From NCBI GenBank assembly GCA_018432315.1, contig JAHDLB010000020.1, positions 1-64,000 on the forward strand: a stretch of DNA of 64,000 bases, read 5' to 3'. Shown here one piece after another: positions 62,907 through 64,000 of the stretch. The notes beneath the pieces are model-generated. The model saw nothing but the letters and a program-made list of their open reading frames with translations. It was not told the DNA's origin and did not search any database. The position numbers and the translations under genes are program-made. Numbering within the stretch: the stretch's first letter is position 1; every line of letters begins with the position of its first letter. Origin of the DNA: Anaerolineae bacterium. Lineage in GTDB: Bacteria > Chloroflexota > Anaerolineae > Aggregatilineales > Aggregatilineaceae.

Positions 62907-64000
62907 ATGAAAGTCCTCATATTAGCCGAAAACACGCACATGGGCGGCATTAACCGCTATTGCATCGACCTGGTTCAGGGGTTGAACGAGATGGGTGTAT
63001 CTGTGTCCTTAATGGCTATCACTCGCCGATCCGATGACCGGGAACCATGGCTGCTTAACCAGGGCCAACAAAGCGGGATCGTTGTTCGACAGCTTGTCAT
63101 GCATTACTTTCTCGATTTCAGCGCAATCTTCCGGCTTAGGCGCATCTTGAAACATGCGCGATTTGATATTGTGCATTCGCAAGGATACCGTTCGAATATC
63201 ATTGGACGTCTGGCAACTCGGGGGTTAAAACGATCCATTCCGTCAATCACGACCTTACACGGCATCATAACTCAGACCGACGATTCACGTAGAATGCGAT
63301 TCTATCTCAAACTGGATCTAATGACCCGTAGCTGGTCGCACCACTTTATTGCTGTCGATCAGGGGTCGAAAAACCATTATGTAAAATTGGGTATATGTCA
63401 TGAAAATATATCTGTTATTCACAATGGAGTTTCACTTCCTAACATAGATCGAGTATTTGTAAATAATAATCACAAAATTATAGTTGGTTATGTTGGGCGA
63501 CTATCGAAAGAAAAAGGAATTGATTACCTCATCAATGTTATTAAGAATGTTCTCTCTCTCTCTTCGCAAGTTGAATTCTTGATTATTGGGGATGGTCCTG
63601 AAAAATACCTTCTAGACCCGTTGAAGGAAGCCCCTATCGAGAACCATGTCACTTGCGTTGGGCAAGTGAGTGACATAGCCCCATACTACAGACAGATGGA
63701 TTTGATCTTGGTGCCATCCAGAAGCGAAGGACTGCCGTTTGTTGTTCTCGAGGCCATGTCCTACGGTATTCCTGTGATAGCGACACATGTTGGAGGGTTA
63801 CCAGAAATCATTGTCAGCGGTGAGAATAGCATATTGGTTTCACCTGATCGTACTGTTGAAGAGATCACTCAGACCGTGTTAGTGTTGGCGAAAGATCACA
63901 ATCAGCGGACCGCTTTGGGTATAAGCGCACGCCGTACGATTGACGAACGATTCAGCCAACGCATCATGTGTCAGAAAACACTCGAAATGTATAGACATAT
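62907..64000 (+). CDS. Glycosyltransferase family 4, 3' end beyond the window
   Basis: The frame starts with MKVLILAENTHMGGINRYCI at 62907 and stays open to the window edge, giving at least 364 residues. GT-B features are clear: IHNGVSLPN, IVGYVGRLSKEKGIDYLI, IIGDGPE, and the donor-site motif SRSEGLPFVVLEAMSYGIPVIAT. One base separates it from the polymerase-like gene. Like that gene it is AT-rich. The C-terminus is not seen. Confidence 0.88.
   Translation, partial: MKVLILAENTHMGGINRYCIDLVQGLNEMGVSVSLMAITRRSDDREPWLLNQGQQSGIVVRQLVMHYFLDFSAIFRLRRILKHARFDIVHSQGYRSNIIGRLATRGLKRSIPSITTLHGIITQTDDSRRMRFYLKLDLMTRSWSHHFIAVDQGSKNHYVKLGICHENISVIHNGVSLPNIDRVFVNNNHKIIVGYVGRLSKEKGIDYLINVIKNVLSLSSQVEFLIIGDGPEKYLLDPLKEAPIENHVTCVGQVSDIAPYYRQMDLILVPSRSEGLPFVVLEAMSYGIPVIATHVGGLPEIIVSGENSILVSPDRTVEEITQTVLVLAKDHNQRTALGISARRTIDERFSQRIMCQKTLEMYRH

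Overview
The window looks like a chromosome segment of a high-GC, probably uncultured Chloroflexota bacterium, most likely Anaerolineae-like. That is an inference from gene content and style: DevS/NarL-like two-component pairs, GAF-rich sensors, a pyruvate dehydrogenase operon, anaerobic glpABC, a PucR-type regulator next to glutamine synthetase, and a CcrM-like methylase. No marker gene settles the taxonomy.

Left part (1-36,300), chromosomal. It starts with the 5' end of an IS5-family transposase beside mgtC. A NarL-type regulator and a GAF histidine kinase follow, then a glnA-pucR-Gfo/Idh/MocA operon on the minus strand. From 7,077 to 16,795 lies a sensory cluster: two solute-binding proteins without any permease, two Cache-HAMP-GAF receptors (one a full histidine kinase), a threonine-synthase-like PLP enzyme fused to two receiver domains, and a stand-alone receiver. 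Next come a PA14/SH3 secreted protein, a long helical-repeat protein, a GNAT acetyltransferase, a membrane protein, a CcrM-like DNA methylase, a P-loop ATPase, pdhA-pdhB-pdhC, a glpA-glpB-[threonine dehydratase]-glpC operon, SixA, a small PD-(D/E)XK-like protein and an RlmB-like rRNA methylase.

Middle part (about 36,365-52,980), an integrated accessory element. It begins at a tRNA-Ala(CGC) gene whose 3' half also encodes the C-terminus of a large serine recombinase. It carries an M50-like protease, an alpha/beta hydrolase, a tyrosine-recombinase relative with altered catalytic positions, a D5-type primase-helicase, a RecA-like recombinase, three HNH-type nucleases and several unknown proteins. 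No capsid, terminase, portal or conjugation gene is visible. Two sequence features tie the region together: nine copies of the palindrome GGAACGTTCC (usually CGGAACGTTCCG), found only between 39,241 and 51,460, and an iteron-like inverted repeat array after the primase gene that could be a replication origin. A membrane gene and a following HTH frame may be joined by a -1 frameshift. No right attachment site could be found; a truncated epimerase gene at 52,827 may mark the right edge.

Right part (53,058-64,000), a surface polysaccharide cluster. An SpsF-like cytidylyltransferase, a pyruvyl transferase, a NeuB/SpsE-type synthase and an SpsG/PseG-like protein suggest a nonulosonic (sialic-like) acid glycan. 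A flippase, a probable HP-motif transferase, two GT-B glycosyltransferases and an O-antigen polymerase/ligase-like protein follow. Base composition drops sharply from about 61,470 onward.
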